55,053 nucleotides of DNA from Roseovarius litorisediminis (lineage in GTDB: Bacteria; Pseudomonadota; Alphaproteobacteria; Rhodobacterales; Rhodobacteraceae), in NCBI RefSeq assembly GCF_900172295.1, contig NZ_FWFL01000014.1:1-55053 (forward strand). The letters run 5' to 3'. The stretch's first letter is position 1, and the number at the start of each line of letters is the position of its first letter. The notes under the pieces were generated by a model. The model had not been told where the DNA came from. It ran no database searches and worked only from the letters and a program-made list of their open reading frames with translations. Of the stretch, positions 17,777 through 27,054 are shown piece after piece. Made by a program: the position numbers and the translations under genes.

Positions 17777-18574
17777 TCAGTTGTCGGGCCCTGCCACCAA
17801 AGTCTTGATAAATCTTGAAAACAATTCGCCCTGAGATCGAATTTGCAGTTTTGAATATACATTTCGCCGGTGTATCCGCACGGTGCCCGGAGAAATCTCA
17901 AGAATGCGGCCCACCGCATCGGCAGAGTGGCCTTTCAGGGTGAACTCGACAACCTGCCGCTCTCTTGGGGTCAGAATGCCACCGCCGATGCGGGTAAAGG
18001 CAAGTTCCACGCTATCGTTCAGGCTGGCATCAACGGGTTTTGTGCCTTCAGCGCTGAAGACAGTGGAAAGATCATGCCAGTGGCGCTGGCCAACAGCGCA
18101 GACAATTGGCCAGAATTCGCCAAGTTGACGAAATTCTTTTGCTGTAAACGCCTTGTTTGCACGCATCAGAGAAACGACCACCGTCGCACCGCCCGGGATC
18201 GGGATAAAATAACCGATTTCTTCCGTAAGTCCGGTTCTGGCATAATAGCTGCGGTAATATTCACCCTGAAAAAAGCGGTCCGGGGCCAGGTCGCGGATTC
18301 GGTAAAGGCCCGGTTCCACACGATTCTCGCTGGCCAGATAAAACGGGTCCAGAAGGTAGGGGCCCTCCTGATAATCCTCGACAAAAATCCGGCGCTTGCG
18401 CTTTGGAAAGTCATCAAACAGATCCATCGGGCGGGCGGTATCAAGATATCCGAAAACCACGGTGTAGTCGAACGGCGTTATTGCCCTGAGAGTGTTGGAA
18501 AGTTCGCGGGCAAATCGATCGGTCCCGATCGCGTCAATCAGCGCTCCGGTTGCTGTCTGCCAGCTTTTCATCAC
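17777..18574 (-). CDS. LuxR-type HTH transcriptional regulator
   Basis: 265 residues. The C-terminal LuxR HTH lies at about 201-255 (LTPRERQVVEFTLKGHS, then TVRIHRRNVYSKL). The N-terminal 190 residues form a sensor domain with no autoinducer-binding signature that I can recognise; it resembles the orphan LuxR proteins that roseobacters place beside transporters. The start is GTG 18574 or the adjacent ATG 18571. It is divergent from the ABC transporter operon, with an inverted repeat in the gap, suggesting that it controls it. Confidence 0.85.
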   Translation of the reverse strand: MMKSWQTATGALIDAIGTDRFARELSNTLRAITPFDYTVVFGYLDTARPMDLFDDFPKRKRRIFVEDYQEGPYLLDPFYLASENRVEPGLYRIRDLAPDRFFQGEYYRSYYARTGLTEEIGYFIPIPGGATVVVSLMRANKAFTAKEFRQLGEFWPIVCAVGQRHWHDLSTVFSAEGTKPVDASLNDSVELAFTRIGGGILTPRERQVVEFTLKGHSADAVGRILEISPGTVRIHRRNVYSKLQIRSQGELFSRFIKTLVAGPDN

Positions 18575-18599
18575 GCCCCCCCCGGCACCAAAATTGATC

Positions 18600-18615
18600 T
18601 ACCAAAAACGTGGTA
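18600..18615. promoter_or_regulatory. Inverted repeat TACCA-N6-TGGTA, candidate LuxR operator
   Basis: TACCA (18600-18604), AAAACG, TGGTA (18611-18615), in the 118-bp gap between the divergent LuxR gene and the ABC operon, 26 bp before the regulator start. Dyad size and position fit a LuxR/FixJ-type dimer site; binding is inferred. Confidence 0.45.
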
Positions 18616-18692
18616 TATACAACGAAACCGGTTTTTCCTACAGTTTTCCCAATATGGATGGTATTTCATAAAAGGGAAAAAGATAGCAACAA

Positions 18693-19814
18693 ATGAACGT
18701 TGGGGGATATCGCACGGGCGAGGCTGCAGTTGGCAAAACGGTAATTGCCGAGCTTCGGAACGTATCAAAACGGTTCGGCGACGTCGTTGCTGCACGCGAT
18801 CTGAATCTTTCCATAGGCGAGGGTGAGTTTCTGTCTTTCCTTGGGCCGTCAGGCTGCGGAAAGACGACCGCCCTGAGAATTCTGGCTGGTTTCGAGGCCC
18901 CGAGCGAGGGCGAGGTTCTGTTGGACGGCGAGGTGGTCAACAGCCTTGAGGCCCACCGCCGGCCGGTCAACATGGTATTCCAGCACTACGCGCTATTTCC
19001 ACATATGACGGTTGCCCAGAATATCGGGTACGGACTGCGCCAACAGAGGCCCCGCCTTGCCAAGGCAACCATTGCGGAAAAGGTCGGCAAGGCGCTGGAC
19101 GTCGTGCGCCTGAGCGATTTCGAAGACCGCCGCATCTGGGAGATGTCGGGCGGCCAGCAGCAGCGCGTGGCGCTTGCACGCGCCATCGTCAATGAGCCAA
19201 AGCTGTTGCTGCTGGACGAGCCGATGGCCGCACTGGACCGCAAGCTGCGTAAAGAAATGCAGATCGAGTTGCAGAACCTGCAACGCAAACTGGGGATCAC
19301 TTTCGTTCTGGTGACGCATGATCAGGAAGAGGCGCTGTCAATGAGCGACCGTATCTGCATCATGCGCGCGGGCCGGATCGTTCAGATCGGCGCACCGCAA
19401 GACCTGTATGACCGGCCAAACTCGCGTTATGTGGCGGGGTTTGTCGGGTCGTCCAACTTCTTTGACGGTGAAATCATCGGGCAAAACGGTGCACTTGTCT
19501 CGGTTCGGCTGGCCGATGGCCGTGTCGTTGAAGGGACGCCAACCGGCACCCTGTCCAGGGATCAGAACGTGTGTATCAGCGTGCGCCCCGAGCAGATGAA
19601 GCTGACCCGCAAAGCAGACGGCGTTGCGGTCGAAGTGCGCAACCGAATTTTTCTGGGCGAACACACCGAATATCTGGTGGCAAGTGAGACGCTTGGCGAA
19701 TTTCTGGTGCTGTCGCCAAGGCAATCGGAATTGAACGACGGCCCGTTTGAAGCGGGCGATAAGCTGTTTGTGAACTGGGAGGCCAATTCGGCGCTCGTGC
19801 TTGATCGTAACTAG
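18693..19814 (+). CDS. ABC transporter ATP-binding protein, PotA type
   Basis: 373 residues. Walker A GPSGCGKTT at 51-59, Q-loop MVFQHYALFP near 94, signature SGGQQQR at 152-158, Walker B LLLLDEP at 171-177 and H-loop VTHDQEEAL near 208. The C-terminal TOBE-like domain (SVRPEQMKLTRK) is typical of the polyamine/iron/2-aminoethylphosphonate CUT1-like group. First gene of a four-gene importer operon with substrate-binding protein and two permeases. Substrate not determined from sequence. Confidence 0.92.
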   Translation: MNVGGYRTGEAAVGKTVIAELRNVSKRFGDVVAARDLNLSIGEGEFLSFLGPSGCGKTTALRILAGFEAPSEGEVLLDGEVVNSLEAHRRPVNMVFQHYALFPHMTVAQNIGYGLRQQRPRLAKATIAEKVGKALDVVRLSDFEDRRIWEMSGGQQQRVALARAIVNEPKLLLLDEPMAALDRKLRKEMQIELQNLQRKLGITFVLVTHDQEEALSMSDRICIMRAGRIVQIGAPQDLYDRPNSRYVAGFVGSSNFFDGEIIGQNGALVSVRLADGRVVEGTPTGTLSRDQNVCISVRPEQMKLTRKADGVAVEVRNRIFLGEHTEYLVASETLGEFLVLSPRQSELNDGPFEAGDKLFVNWEANSALVLDRN

Positions 19815-19846
19815 GTATGAAACCGCACTAAAAAGGGAGAAGACCA

Positions 19847-21007
19847 ATGACCAATGACATCGACCATATTTCGAAGAAAAAGTTCATGGAAGAGTTTCGG
19901 CGCTATCAAAAGGGATCTGTAACCCGGCGCCATTTTCTGAACGTCACCGGGTTGGGCGCGGCCTCGGTCGTGATGGGGGCGGCGGTGCCCGGCCTGCGCG
20001 CAAAACCGGCCTTTGCCGCTGGCGATATTGGCGACCGCGTCATTCTGGCGACATGGCCGAATTATCATGACCCGGAAAATTTCGAAGCTTTCACCGAAGC
20101 AACCGGTGCGCATGTGCAGGTCAATGTTTTTGGTTCAAACGAGGAAATGCTGGCCAAGTTGCAGGCCGGTGGCAGCGGCTGGGATGTCTATGTGCCGACC
20201 AATTACACCATCACCACCTATGTCAGCGAAGACCTGATCGAGCCGCTGGATACCACGCGTCTGCCAAATTACGATCCCGCAGCCTTTGATCCGCGTTATG
20301 CCGAGGCCGGATCGGTTGATGGCAAGCTTTATGCGGTGCCCAAGAACTGGGGCACAACGGGCTATGCGGTGAACACCAGCCATACCGGTGGTTACAAGAT
20401 GACCTCGTGGAAAGACTTTTTCGACATGACCATGGACAGCTTTTCTGGCCGTACGATGGTGCATGATTACCAGTTGACCACCATCGGCAATGCGCTGAAA
20501 TATTTCGGCTATTCTTTCAACTCGGTCGCCGAGGATGAACTGGCCAAGGCTGAAAAACTGCTGATTGATGTAAAACCACACCTGTTTGCAATCTCGTCAG
20601 ACTATCAGCCGGCAATGCGCAATGGCGATGCCTGGATGACCATGTGCTGGACAGGCGACGGCAAACAGTTGAACACGGACATCCCCGAGATTGACTATGT
20701 TCTTGGTGTCGAAGGGGGCGAACTGTGGAGCGACTATTACGCCATCCCAAAAGGCGCCCCACATATGGATGCGGCCTATGCGCTGATCAACTTCATGCTG
20801 GACCCTCAGGTGAACGCCAAGGAAGTACTGGCCCACGGCTATCCGTCCGCCGACGCCCATACCAATGCGTTGCTGCCCGAGGCGCTTTTGAATGATCCGA
20901 TCCTTTATCCGGCGGCGGAATTGCTGGACGCCCTGGAATTTGGCGCGGCTGTCACCTTGACCGACCCGAACCGTGCCGAGTTGATGGCGCGTTTCAAATC
21001 GGCCTGA
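19847..21007 (+). CDS. Extracellular substrate-binding protein, PotD/SpuD-like, Tat-exported
   Basis: 386 residues. The long N-terminus carries a twin-arginine motif (VTRRHFLNV at 25-33) before a hydrophobic stretch ending AFAAGD. The mature protein has the PotD-type layout: ATWPNYHDPENFEAFTEATG, WDVYVPTNYTI and VPKNWGTTGYAVN. The acidic residues that usually bind polyamine ammonium groups cannot be confirmed by eye. Start follows AAAAAGGGAGAAG. It lies between the ATPase and permease genes. Confidence 0.88.
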   Translation: MTNDIDHISKKKFMEEFRRYQKGSVTRRHFLNVTGLGAASVVMGAAVPGLRAKPAFAAGDIGDRVILATWPNYHDPENFEAFTEATGAHVQVNVFGSNEEMLAKLQAGGSGWDVYVPTNYTITTYVSEDLIEPLDTTRLPNYDPAAFDPRYAEAGSVDGKLYAVPKNWGTTGYAVNTSHTGGYKMTSWKDFFDMTMDSFSGRTMVHDYQLTTIGNALKYFGYSFNSVAEDELAKAEKLLIDVKPHLFAISSDYQPAMRNGDAWMTMCWTGDGKQLNTDIPEIDYVLGVEGGELWSDYYAIPKGAPHMDAAYALINFMLDPQVNAKEVLAHGYPSADAHTNALLPEALLNDPILYPAAELLDALEFGAAVTLTDPNRAELMARFKSA

Positions 21008-21032
21008 AACCCGGGAAACGGATAAGAGCAAC

Positions 21033-21884
21033 ATGACAGGGCGCATGCGCACAACGCTGCTTTTGGCACCCGCCGGAACATGGTTTCTGGTGATGCTGCT
21101 GCTGCCGCTGACAGTTGTGCTTATCTTCAGCTTTGGAGAGCGGGCACCCGCCGGTGGCGTTGTGCCCGCTTTCACCTTTGAGCAATATGCCAATCTTCCA
21201 GCGCGCTGGACCGCCTTCAAGAATACCCTGACTTTGGCGCCGGTTGGCACGCTGGCGTCGCTGCTGATTGCCTATCCGCTGGCCTATTTCCTGGCGGTCA
21301 AGGCCAGCCCGAAATGGAAAACCATCCTGCTGGTGTTGGTCATTGTGCCATTCTGGACCTCGATCCTGATCCGCAGCTATGCGTGGATTTTCCTTCTGGG
21401 AGGGCGCGGCATTCCGGCGCTGCTGGAGTGGGTCGGGATCGAGGGTGTCCGTCTGATCAACACGCCATTTGCGGTGCTGGTGGGCATCATCTATGGCTAT
21501 CTGCCGCTGATGGTATTCCCGATCTATGTCAGCCTTGACCGGCTGGACAAACGCCTGCTCGAGGCCTCGTCCGATCTGGGCGCTACACGCTGGAACACGT
21601 TCCGGCAGATCACGCTGCCGCTATCCATACCCGGTATCGCCACGGGCTGCATGCTGGTTTTCATCCTGTTGATGGGTGAATTTCTGATCCCGGCGCTGCT
21701 GGGCGGTGGCAAGGTATTCTTTGTCGGTAATGCCCTGGTCGATCTCTTTCTGCAATCACGCAACTGGGCCTATGGCTCGGCGGTGGCGGTGACCCTGGTC
21801 ATCGTCATGCTGATCACCGTGACCGTCTATATGCGGCTTATCAATCGTCTTGGCGCCACCCGCGAAGACGTGTCGATCATGTGA
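21033..21884 (+). CDS. ABC transporter permease, PotB type
   Basis: 283 residues with six hydrophobic helices. The first begins at LLLAPAGTWFLVMLLLP; the EAA coupling loop is ASSDLGATRWNTFRQITLP near 190-208. Binding-protein-dependent transport family. It is 25 bp after the binding-protein gene and 10 bp before the second permease. Confidence 0.92.
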   Translation: MTGRMRTTLLLAPAGTWFLVMLLLPLTVVLIFSFGERAPAGGVVPAFTFEQYANLPARWTAFKNTLTLAPVGTLASLLIAYPLAYFLAVKASPKWKTILLVLVIVPFWTSILIRSYAWIFLLGGRGIPALLEWVGIEGVRLINTPFAVLVGIIYGYLPLMVFPIYVSLDRLDKRLLEASSDLGATRWNTFRQITLPLSIPGIATGCMLVFILLMGEFLIPALLGGGKVFFVGNALVDLFLQSRNWAYGSAVAVTLVIVMLITVTVYMRLINRLGATREDVSIM

Positions 21885-21894
21885 GGCGCGCGCA

Positions 21895-22713
21895 ATGAGA
21901 CTGTATGCCATCTGTGTTTACCTGTTTCTGTATATTCCCATCGGGGTGATAGCGCTTTTCAGCTTCAACGCCGGGCGGCATGCCAGCCAGTTGCAGGGCC
22001 TGTCGACCAAATGGTACGGCAAGACGCTATCCAACCCGTTTGTTATGGACGCGCTGGAAACCAGCCTGATGGTGGCATTTACCTCGGCCCTGCTGGCCAG
22101 CGTCTTTGGCACGATGGCCGCTGTGGCCCTTCAGGGTATCAAGGGGCCGGTTCGGACGGTGTTCGACATGCTGATCTATGTGGCGGTGATGATCCCTGGA
22201 ATCGTGATCGGCATTGCAACGCTGATTGGGCTGGTAACGCTTTTTGACCAACTGAACCCGGTGCTGGCCGTGCTCTGGCCCGAAGACAGCACCCCGCCCA
22301 AGCTGAGCATGGGGTTGGGATCATTGATCGCTGCACATACCATGTTTCTGATGGCGCTGGTGATCATCATCGTTCGCGCGCGTCTGGCCGGGATGGATCG
22401 CGCTTTGGTCGAGGCCTCGTCTGATCTTTATGCCACCCCTTTCGGCACGTTCCGGCAAGTGACCCTTCCGATGATCTTTCCTGCCATTCTGGCCGGGTTC
22501 CTGCTGAGTTTCACGTTCAGCTTTGACGATTTCATCATCGCCTTCTTCGTTGCCGGGTCGGAGACCACCCTGCCAATCTATGTCTTCTCGTCGATCAGGC
22601 GCGGTGTAACGCCGGAAATCAATGCCATCGGCACCATGGTTCTGGGCGTTTCGCTGATCTTGCTGGTGACGGCCCAAATTCTTCTGCGACGGGGTGAGAG
22701 AAAAGCAATATGA
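21895..22713 (+). CDS. ABC transporter permease, PotC type
   Basis: 272 residues, starting MRLYAICVYLFLYIPIGV. Six helices; the EAA loop is ASSDLYATPFGTFRQVTLP. The start at 21895 is preferred over the open frame from 21850, which would overlap the first permease gene. Its stop overlaps the SDR gene by 4 bp, tying the dehydrogenase to the transporter operon. Confidence 0.92.
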   Translation: MRLYAICVYLFLYIPIGVIALFSFNAGRHASQLQGLSTKWYGKTLSNPFVMDALETSLMVAFTSALLASVFGTMAAVALQGIKGPVRTVFDMLIYVAVMIPGIVIGIATLIGLVTLFDQLNPVLAVLWPEDSTPPKLSMGLGSLIAAHTMFLMALVIIIVRARLAGMDRALVEASSDLYATPFGTFRQVTLPMIFPAILAGFLLSFTFSFDDFIIAFFVAGSETTLPIYVFSSIRRGVTPEINAIGTMVLGVSLILLVTAQILLRRGERKAI

Positions 22714-23507
22714 CACATGCACCCCCATCCGAGTACCCCGATATGACAGGTCTTCTTCAGGGCAAGATTGCGCTGATCACCGGCGCGGGATCAGGCATCG
22801 GACGCGCTGGCGCTACAATCATGGCGCGTCACGGGGCGCGGGTTATTGTTACCGATCTGGACCAGCGCAAGGCCGATCAGGTCGCCCTTGATTTGCAGGC
22901 TGAGGGGTTGCAGGCGACCTCTGCAGGCCTTGATGTCACCGATGACCAGGCCGCCAGCGCCTGTATTGGCGACACTGTTGGCAAATTTGGCAGGCTGGAC
23001 ATCCTGCATTCGCATGCGGGCTATCAGGTGGAAGGCAATCTGGAGCAGGTCCCGATTGAAGGGATGGACCTTTCATGGCGCCTGAATGTGCGGTCACATT
23101 TCATCATGGCCCGCGCCACTGTAGGTCATATGCGCGCGCAAGGTGGGGGCAGCATCATCATCACAGCGTCGAATTCAGGCGTACAATATGACCGTGAAAT
23201 GATCGCTTACGCGACAACCAAACACGCGGTGATCGCGATGACCCGGCAGATGGCCGCTGACTATGCAAAGGACAACATCCGCTTCAACGCCCTCTGCCCC
23301 GGCTTTATCGACACACCGTTCAATGCCGGGTTTGAAAAACAGATGGGCGGGCGCGCCGGGCTTGAAGAGTATATTTCCAGCAGCATTCCGATGGGCCGCT
23401 GGGGAACGACAGACGAAATCGCGGGTTCGATCTTGTTTCTTGCGTCGGAAATGTCCTCTTTCATGACCGGGCACGCCCTGGTTGTTGACGGAGGGGAGTG
23501 CCTTTGA
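22710..23507 (+). CDS. SDR-family oxidoreductase
   Basis: 265 residues (or 254 from ATG 22743, where the fold begins: MTGLLQGKIALITGAGSGIG). The dinucleotide motif TGAGSGIG is at 24-31, catalytic S154, Y167 and K171 (YATTK), and a C-terminal DGG. The usual NNAG reads SHAG. It overlaps the PotC-type permease by ATGA, so it is the last gene of the operon and probably oxidises the imported compound or a product of it. Confidence 0.9.
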   Translation: MTHAPPSEYPDMTGLLQGKIALITGAGSGIGRAGATIMARHGARVIVTDLDQRKADQVALDLQAEGLQATSAGLDVTDDQAASACIGDTVGKFGRLDILHSHAGYQVEGNLEQVPIEGMDLSWRLNVRSHFIMARATVGHMRAQGGGSIIITASNSGVQYDREMIAYATTKHAVIAMTRQMAADYAKDNIRFNALCPGFIDTPFNAGFEKQMGGRAGLEEYISSSIPMGRWGTTDEIAGSILFLASEMSSFMTGHALVVDGGECL

Positions 23508-23742
23508 GCGCAGGTATCAGAAGCGTTTGTGGGCGAGCATCTCAGGCTTTTGTGTCGCGGGGTCACAAGCCGCCAAGCCCTTCTGTGCGGCGGGCCCTTT
23601 AAACCTTTGGTCCATCGTTACTGCGGTGGATATCTTGCCTGGCAATCGCCACGTTTTGATCTTCGCTCCGGCAGCCGTCTTTTTCAGGCAGCAGACAGCC
23701 CGTTTCGCCAATCGGAAAACACGCGGCCCCGATTGAAACGCT

Positions 23743-26700
23743 TTAATGAAAATCCCGGCTGGGAAACAGCCGTTTGGCCTGCTCGCGCGGATGTCTGGCA
23801 CGGGCGGGTTGATGGGCGCGGCGCGGGGCATCGTCAGCTTGTGGCTGGGTGATACCAATGGCATCATCCAGCGGGTGGCCCAGATCGATCAGCCGGGGGG
23901 ACATGTCCTCGACCTGTTGCGCGATCAGATGCACCACGATCCCTTCACGTTGCAGGTAGCCCGTTACCCGTAACAGCCGCCCGCCCATGACGATACGACG
24001 GAACCGGTCATAGACTTTGGGCCAGACAACCACATTGCTGACCCCGGTTTCATCTTCCAGCGTCAGGAAAATCACCCCCGAGGCGGTACCGGGACGCTGG
24101 CGGGTAATGACAAGGCCGCAGACGCAGGTACGTTGCAATGGCGCCTCCGGCAGTTCTGCATGCGGTGTCAGATCCGGCATGGAAGGACGCAACAACTCCA
24201 TCGGGTGGGCACGTAGGCTGAGACGCATCGAGACATAATCCTCGACCACCTCTTCGCCCAGATGCATGGGGGGCAGATCGACCTGAGGTTCATGGATGCT
24301 TTCGCCATCAATCGGGTCATTGAAAAGCGGTAACGGCGCCTGCCCGCGAATGGCCCGGACCTGCCAGAGGGCATCGCGGCGGGTCAGGCCCATTTCCGTG
24401 AACGCGTCCGCCTCGGCCAGCCGTTCCAGAACCGAAGGCGCGACCCCGGCACGAAGCCACAGTGCCTCGGGGTCGCGGTAGCCGTTGCCGCGTGCGGCAA
24501 CGATCCAACCGGCGTCTTCTTCACGGAATCCCTTGATCTGCCGGAACCCCAGCCGCAGGGCCAGTGCCCCGTCGGCCCGGCGTTCCAGCGTGTTGTCCCA
24601 GCCACTGGCATTCACGCAGATCGGGCGCACCTCGATCGCATGTTCACGCACATCACGGACGATCTGGGCCGGGGCATAGAACCCCATGGGCTGAGAGTTG
24701 AGCAACGCACAGGCGAAAATGGCCGGGTGATGGCATTTGAGCCATGAAGAAACATAGGTGAGCATGGCAAAGGCGGCAGCATGGCTTTCGGGAAAGCCGT
24801 ATTCCCCGAACCCTTCGATCTGCGAAAAGCAACGATCGGCAAACTCCGGGGCATATCCGCGCTCCAACATCCCGGTGATAAAGCGATCCCGGAACGTGCC
24901 AATGGTCCCCATCTTGCGGAAGGTAGCCAGAGAACGGCGCAGGCGATCGGCCTCTTCGGGTGAAAACCCGGCGCCGACCACGGCGATCTGCATCGCCTGT
25001 TCCTGAAACAATGGCACGCCAAGGGTCTTGCCCAGAACCGCCTCTAACGCGCAGGACGGAAACGATACGGCCTCTTTGCCCTGGCGGCGGTTGATATAGG
25101 GGTGCACCATGCCGCCCTGAATCGGCCCCGGTCGGACGATGGCGACCTCGATCACCAGATCATAGAAGGTTCTGGGTTTCATCCGCGGCAGGAAATTCAT
25201 CTGCGCCCGGCTTTCGACCTGAAACACCCCGATGGCATCCGCCTTTTGCAGCATGTCATAGGTCGGCCCATCCTCTTGCGGGACCGTGGCAATGGACATC
25301 GGTTTACCTTCGTACTGCGCCATCAGATCAAAGGCCTTGCGGATGCAGGTGAGCATCCCCAGCGACAGCACATCGACCTTCAGAATGCCCAGCGTATCAA
25401 TATCATCCTTGTCCCATTCAATGATCGTGCGATCCTCCATGGCGGCGTTTTCGATGGGACACAGCTCATCCAGCCGCCCTTTGGTGATCACGAACCCGCC
25501 GACATGTTGTGACAGATGTCTGGGAAAGCCGATGATCTCCCCGATCAGGCGGATCGTCTGGGCCAGGCGGCGGTCGGTCGGGTCCAGCCCCAGCTCTCTG
25601 ATCCGTTCCGGATCGGCCCCGCCATTGGACATCCCCCATATCTGACCCGACAGGCCCGCCGTCACGTCCTGACTGAGGCCCATCACCTTGCCCACCTCAC
25701 GGATCGCGGCGCGGGACCGAAAATGAATCACCGTGGCACAGAGGCCCGCCCGGTGACGGCCATATTTATCGTAAATCCACTGGATCACTTCCTCGCGCCG
25801 CTCATGTTCGAAATCGACGTCGATATCAGGCGGCTCACCGCGGTATTTCGACATGAATCGTTCAAAGACCATGGTGATCTGATCGGGGCCAACATCAGTG
25901 ATGCCCAGCAGATAACAAAGTACCGAATTGGCCGCCGATCCACGCCCCTGGCACAGGATACCCAAAGAGCGGGCGTATTGGACGATATCGTGCACGGTCA
26001 GAAAATAGGCCGGGAACCCCAGCTCCGCTACAAGCTTCAGTTCTTTTTCCATAAGGGCATGAACCCGGTCCGGGGCGCCATTTGGATACCGGCGTTTCAC
26101 CCCCTGACGAGCCAATCGTTCCAGTCGCGTTTGCGGGGCTTCCCCCTGGGAAATTTCAACGGGGTATTCGTAGCTGAGTTCGCTGAGACAGAAAGAACAC
26201 CGCGCCGCAATCTCGAGCGTCCGGCGCAAGGCCGCCGGATGGTCGCGAAAGACCCGGCGCGCCATATCGGCATAGCCTTTCAGACGACGTTCGGCATTGG
26301 GCAGGGCCCGGGTGCCGATCTGATCAATCGTGATATGTTCGCGCATACAGGTCAATACATCGGCCAGTTGGCGGCGCGAGGCCCGGTGCATCAGCACATC
26401 CCCGACGGCAACCATCGGGGCCGAGGTTTTGAGCGCCAGTCGGGCACAGGCCGCAAGATAGGCCTGATCGGTGCCATCATAGCGCGGCGCGGCGCCCAGA
26501 AAGACATGACCGGGAAAGCGCCGCTGAACCTGCTGTATATGCGAGGTTGCTGTTTGCAGCCCCTTCCGGGGCAAGGCGATCAGGATCATGCCGGTACAGG
26601 CACCGAACATATCCTTCAGATCAAGATGACACTCCCCCTTCCCGGCGCGACGCTTGCCCAGCGTCAGCAGACGGGTCAGACGCTGATAGGCGGTGCGGTC

Positions 26701-27054
26701 TTTGGGCAGGGCTATCCAGTCTACCGAACTGTCGCGCAGCACCAGACGGCACCCTACGATCAGTTTCGGAAGCTGCGGCATGATGGGCCGGTCAATCGGT
26801 TCAGGCTGTCCGACCTCCTGACGTGAGCAACTGTCGGTCCGATGTTGTGAGCGGATGCGAATGGCATCCTCGGCCTCGCGGGTCAGTTCCTTCAGGGCGG
26901 AATAGGCCCGGACAATCCCGGCCAGCGAGTTCCGGTCCGTGATGGCAATCGCGGCAAGCCCCAGCTCGACGGCGCGGGTCACCATTTCCTCGGGGTGGGA
27001 GGCGCCGGTCAGGAAGGTGAAATTGGTGGTGACACATAGTTCGGCATAGCTCAT
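23743..27054 (-). CDS. dnaE2: Error-prone DNA polymerase III alpha-type subunit (DnaE2/ImuC)
   Basis: 1103-residue C-family polymerase used for mutagenic bypass of damage in bacteria without PolV. N-terminal PHP domain (TGASHPEEMVTRA, AITDRNSLAGIVRAY), the polymerase active site with the acidic trio in PPDIDVDFEHERR, helix-hairpin-helix region and a C-terminal OB fold (TCVCGLVITRQRPGTASG). Starts inside the end of imuB (4-bp overlap, ATGA). Length and domain order are typical of DnaE2 rather than the replicative DnaE1, which is longer. Confidence 0.96.
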   Translation of the reverse strand: MSYAELCVTTNFTFLTGASHPEEMVTRAVELGLAAIAITDRNSLAGIVRAYSALKELTREAEDAIRIRSQHRTDSCSRQEVGQPEPIDRPIMPQLPKLIVGCRLVLRDSSVDWIALPKDRTAYQRLTRLLTLGKRRAGKGECHLDLKDMFGACTGMILIALPRKGLQTATSHIQQVQRRFPGHVFLGAAPRYDGTDQAYLAACARLALKTSAPMVAVGDVLMHRASRRQLADVLTCMREHITIDQIGTRALPNAERRLKGYADMARRVFRDHPAALRRTLEIAARCSFCLSELSYEYPVEISQGEAPQTRLERLARQGVKRRYPNGAPDRVHALMEKELKLVAELGFPAYFLTVHDIVQYARSLGILCQGRGSAANSVLCYLLGITDVGPDQITMVFERFMSKYRGEPPDIDVDFEHERREEVIQWIYDKYGRHRAGLCATVIHFRSRAAIREVGKVMGLSQDVTAGLSGQIWGMSNGGADPERIRELGLDPTDRRLAQTIRLIGEIIGFPRHLSQHVGGFVITKGRLDELCPIENAAMEDRTIIEWDKDDIDTLGILKVDVLSLGMLTCIRKAFDLMAQYEGKPMSIATVPQEDGPTYDMLQKADAIGVFQVESRAQMNFLPRMKPRTFYDLVIEVAIVRPGPIQGGMVHPYINRRQGKEAVSFPSCALEAVLGKTLGVPLFQEQAMQIAVVGAGFSPEEADRLRRSLATFRKMGTIGTFRDRFITGMLERGYAPEFADRCFSQIEGFGEYGFPESHAAAFAMLTYVSSWLKCHHPAIFACALLNSQPMGFYAPAQIVRDVREHAIEVRPICVNASGWDNTLERRADGALALRLGFRQIKGFREEDAGWIVAARGNGYRDPEALWLRAGVAPSVLERLAEADAFTEMGLTRRDALWQVRAIRGQAPLPLFNDPIDGESIHEPQVDLPPMHLGEEVVEDYVSMRLSLRAHPMELLRPSMPDLTPHAELPEAPLQRTCVCGLVITRQRPGTASGVIFLTLEDETGVSNVVVWPKVYDRFRRIVMGGRLLRVTGYLQREGIVVHLIAQQVEDMSPRLIDLGHPLDDAIGITQPQADDAPRRAHQPARARHPREQAKRLFPSRDFH

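Noticed and set aside
18693..22713. Naming the transporter as a putrescine or spermidine importer
   Set aside because: The PotABCD family also carries other substrates and the binding residues could not be confirmed, so no specific symbol was given.
25516..26826. 436-codon open frame antisense to dnaE2
   Set aside because: Shadow of dnaE2; no recognisable motif or start signal.
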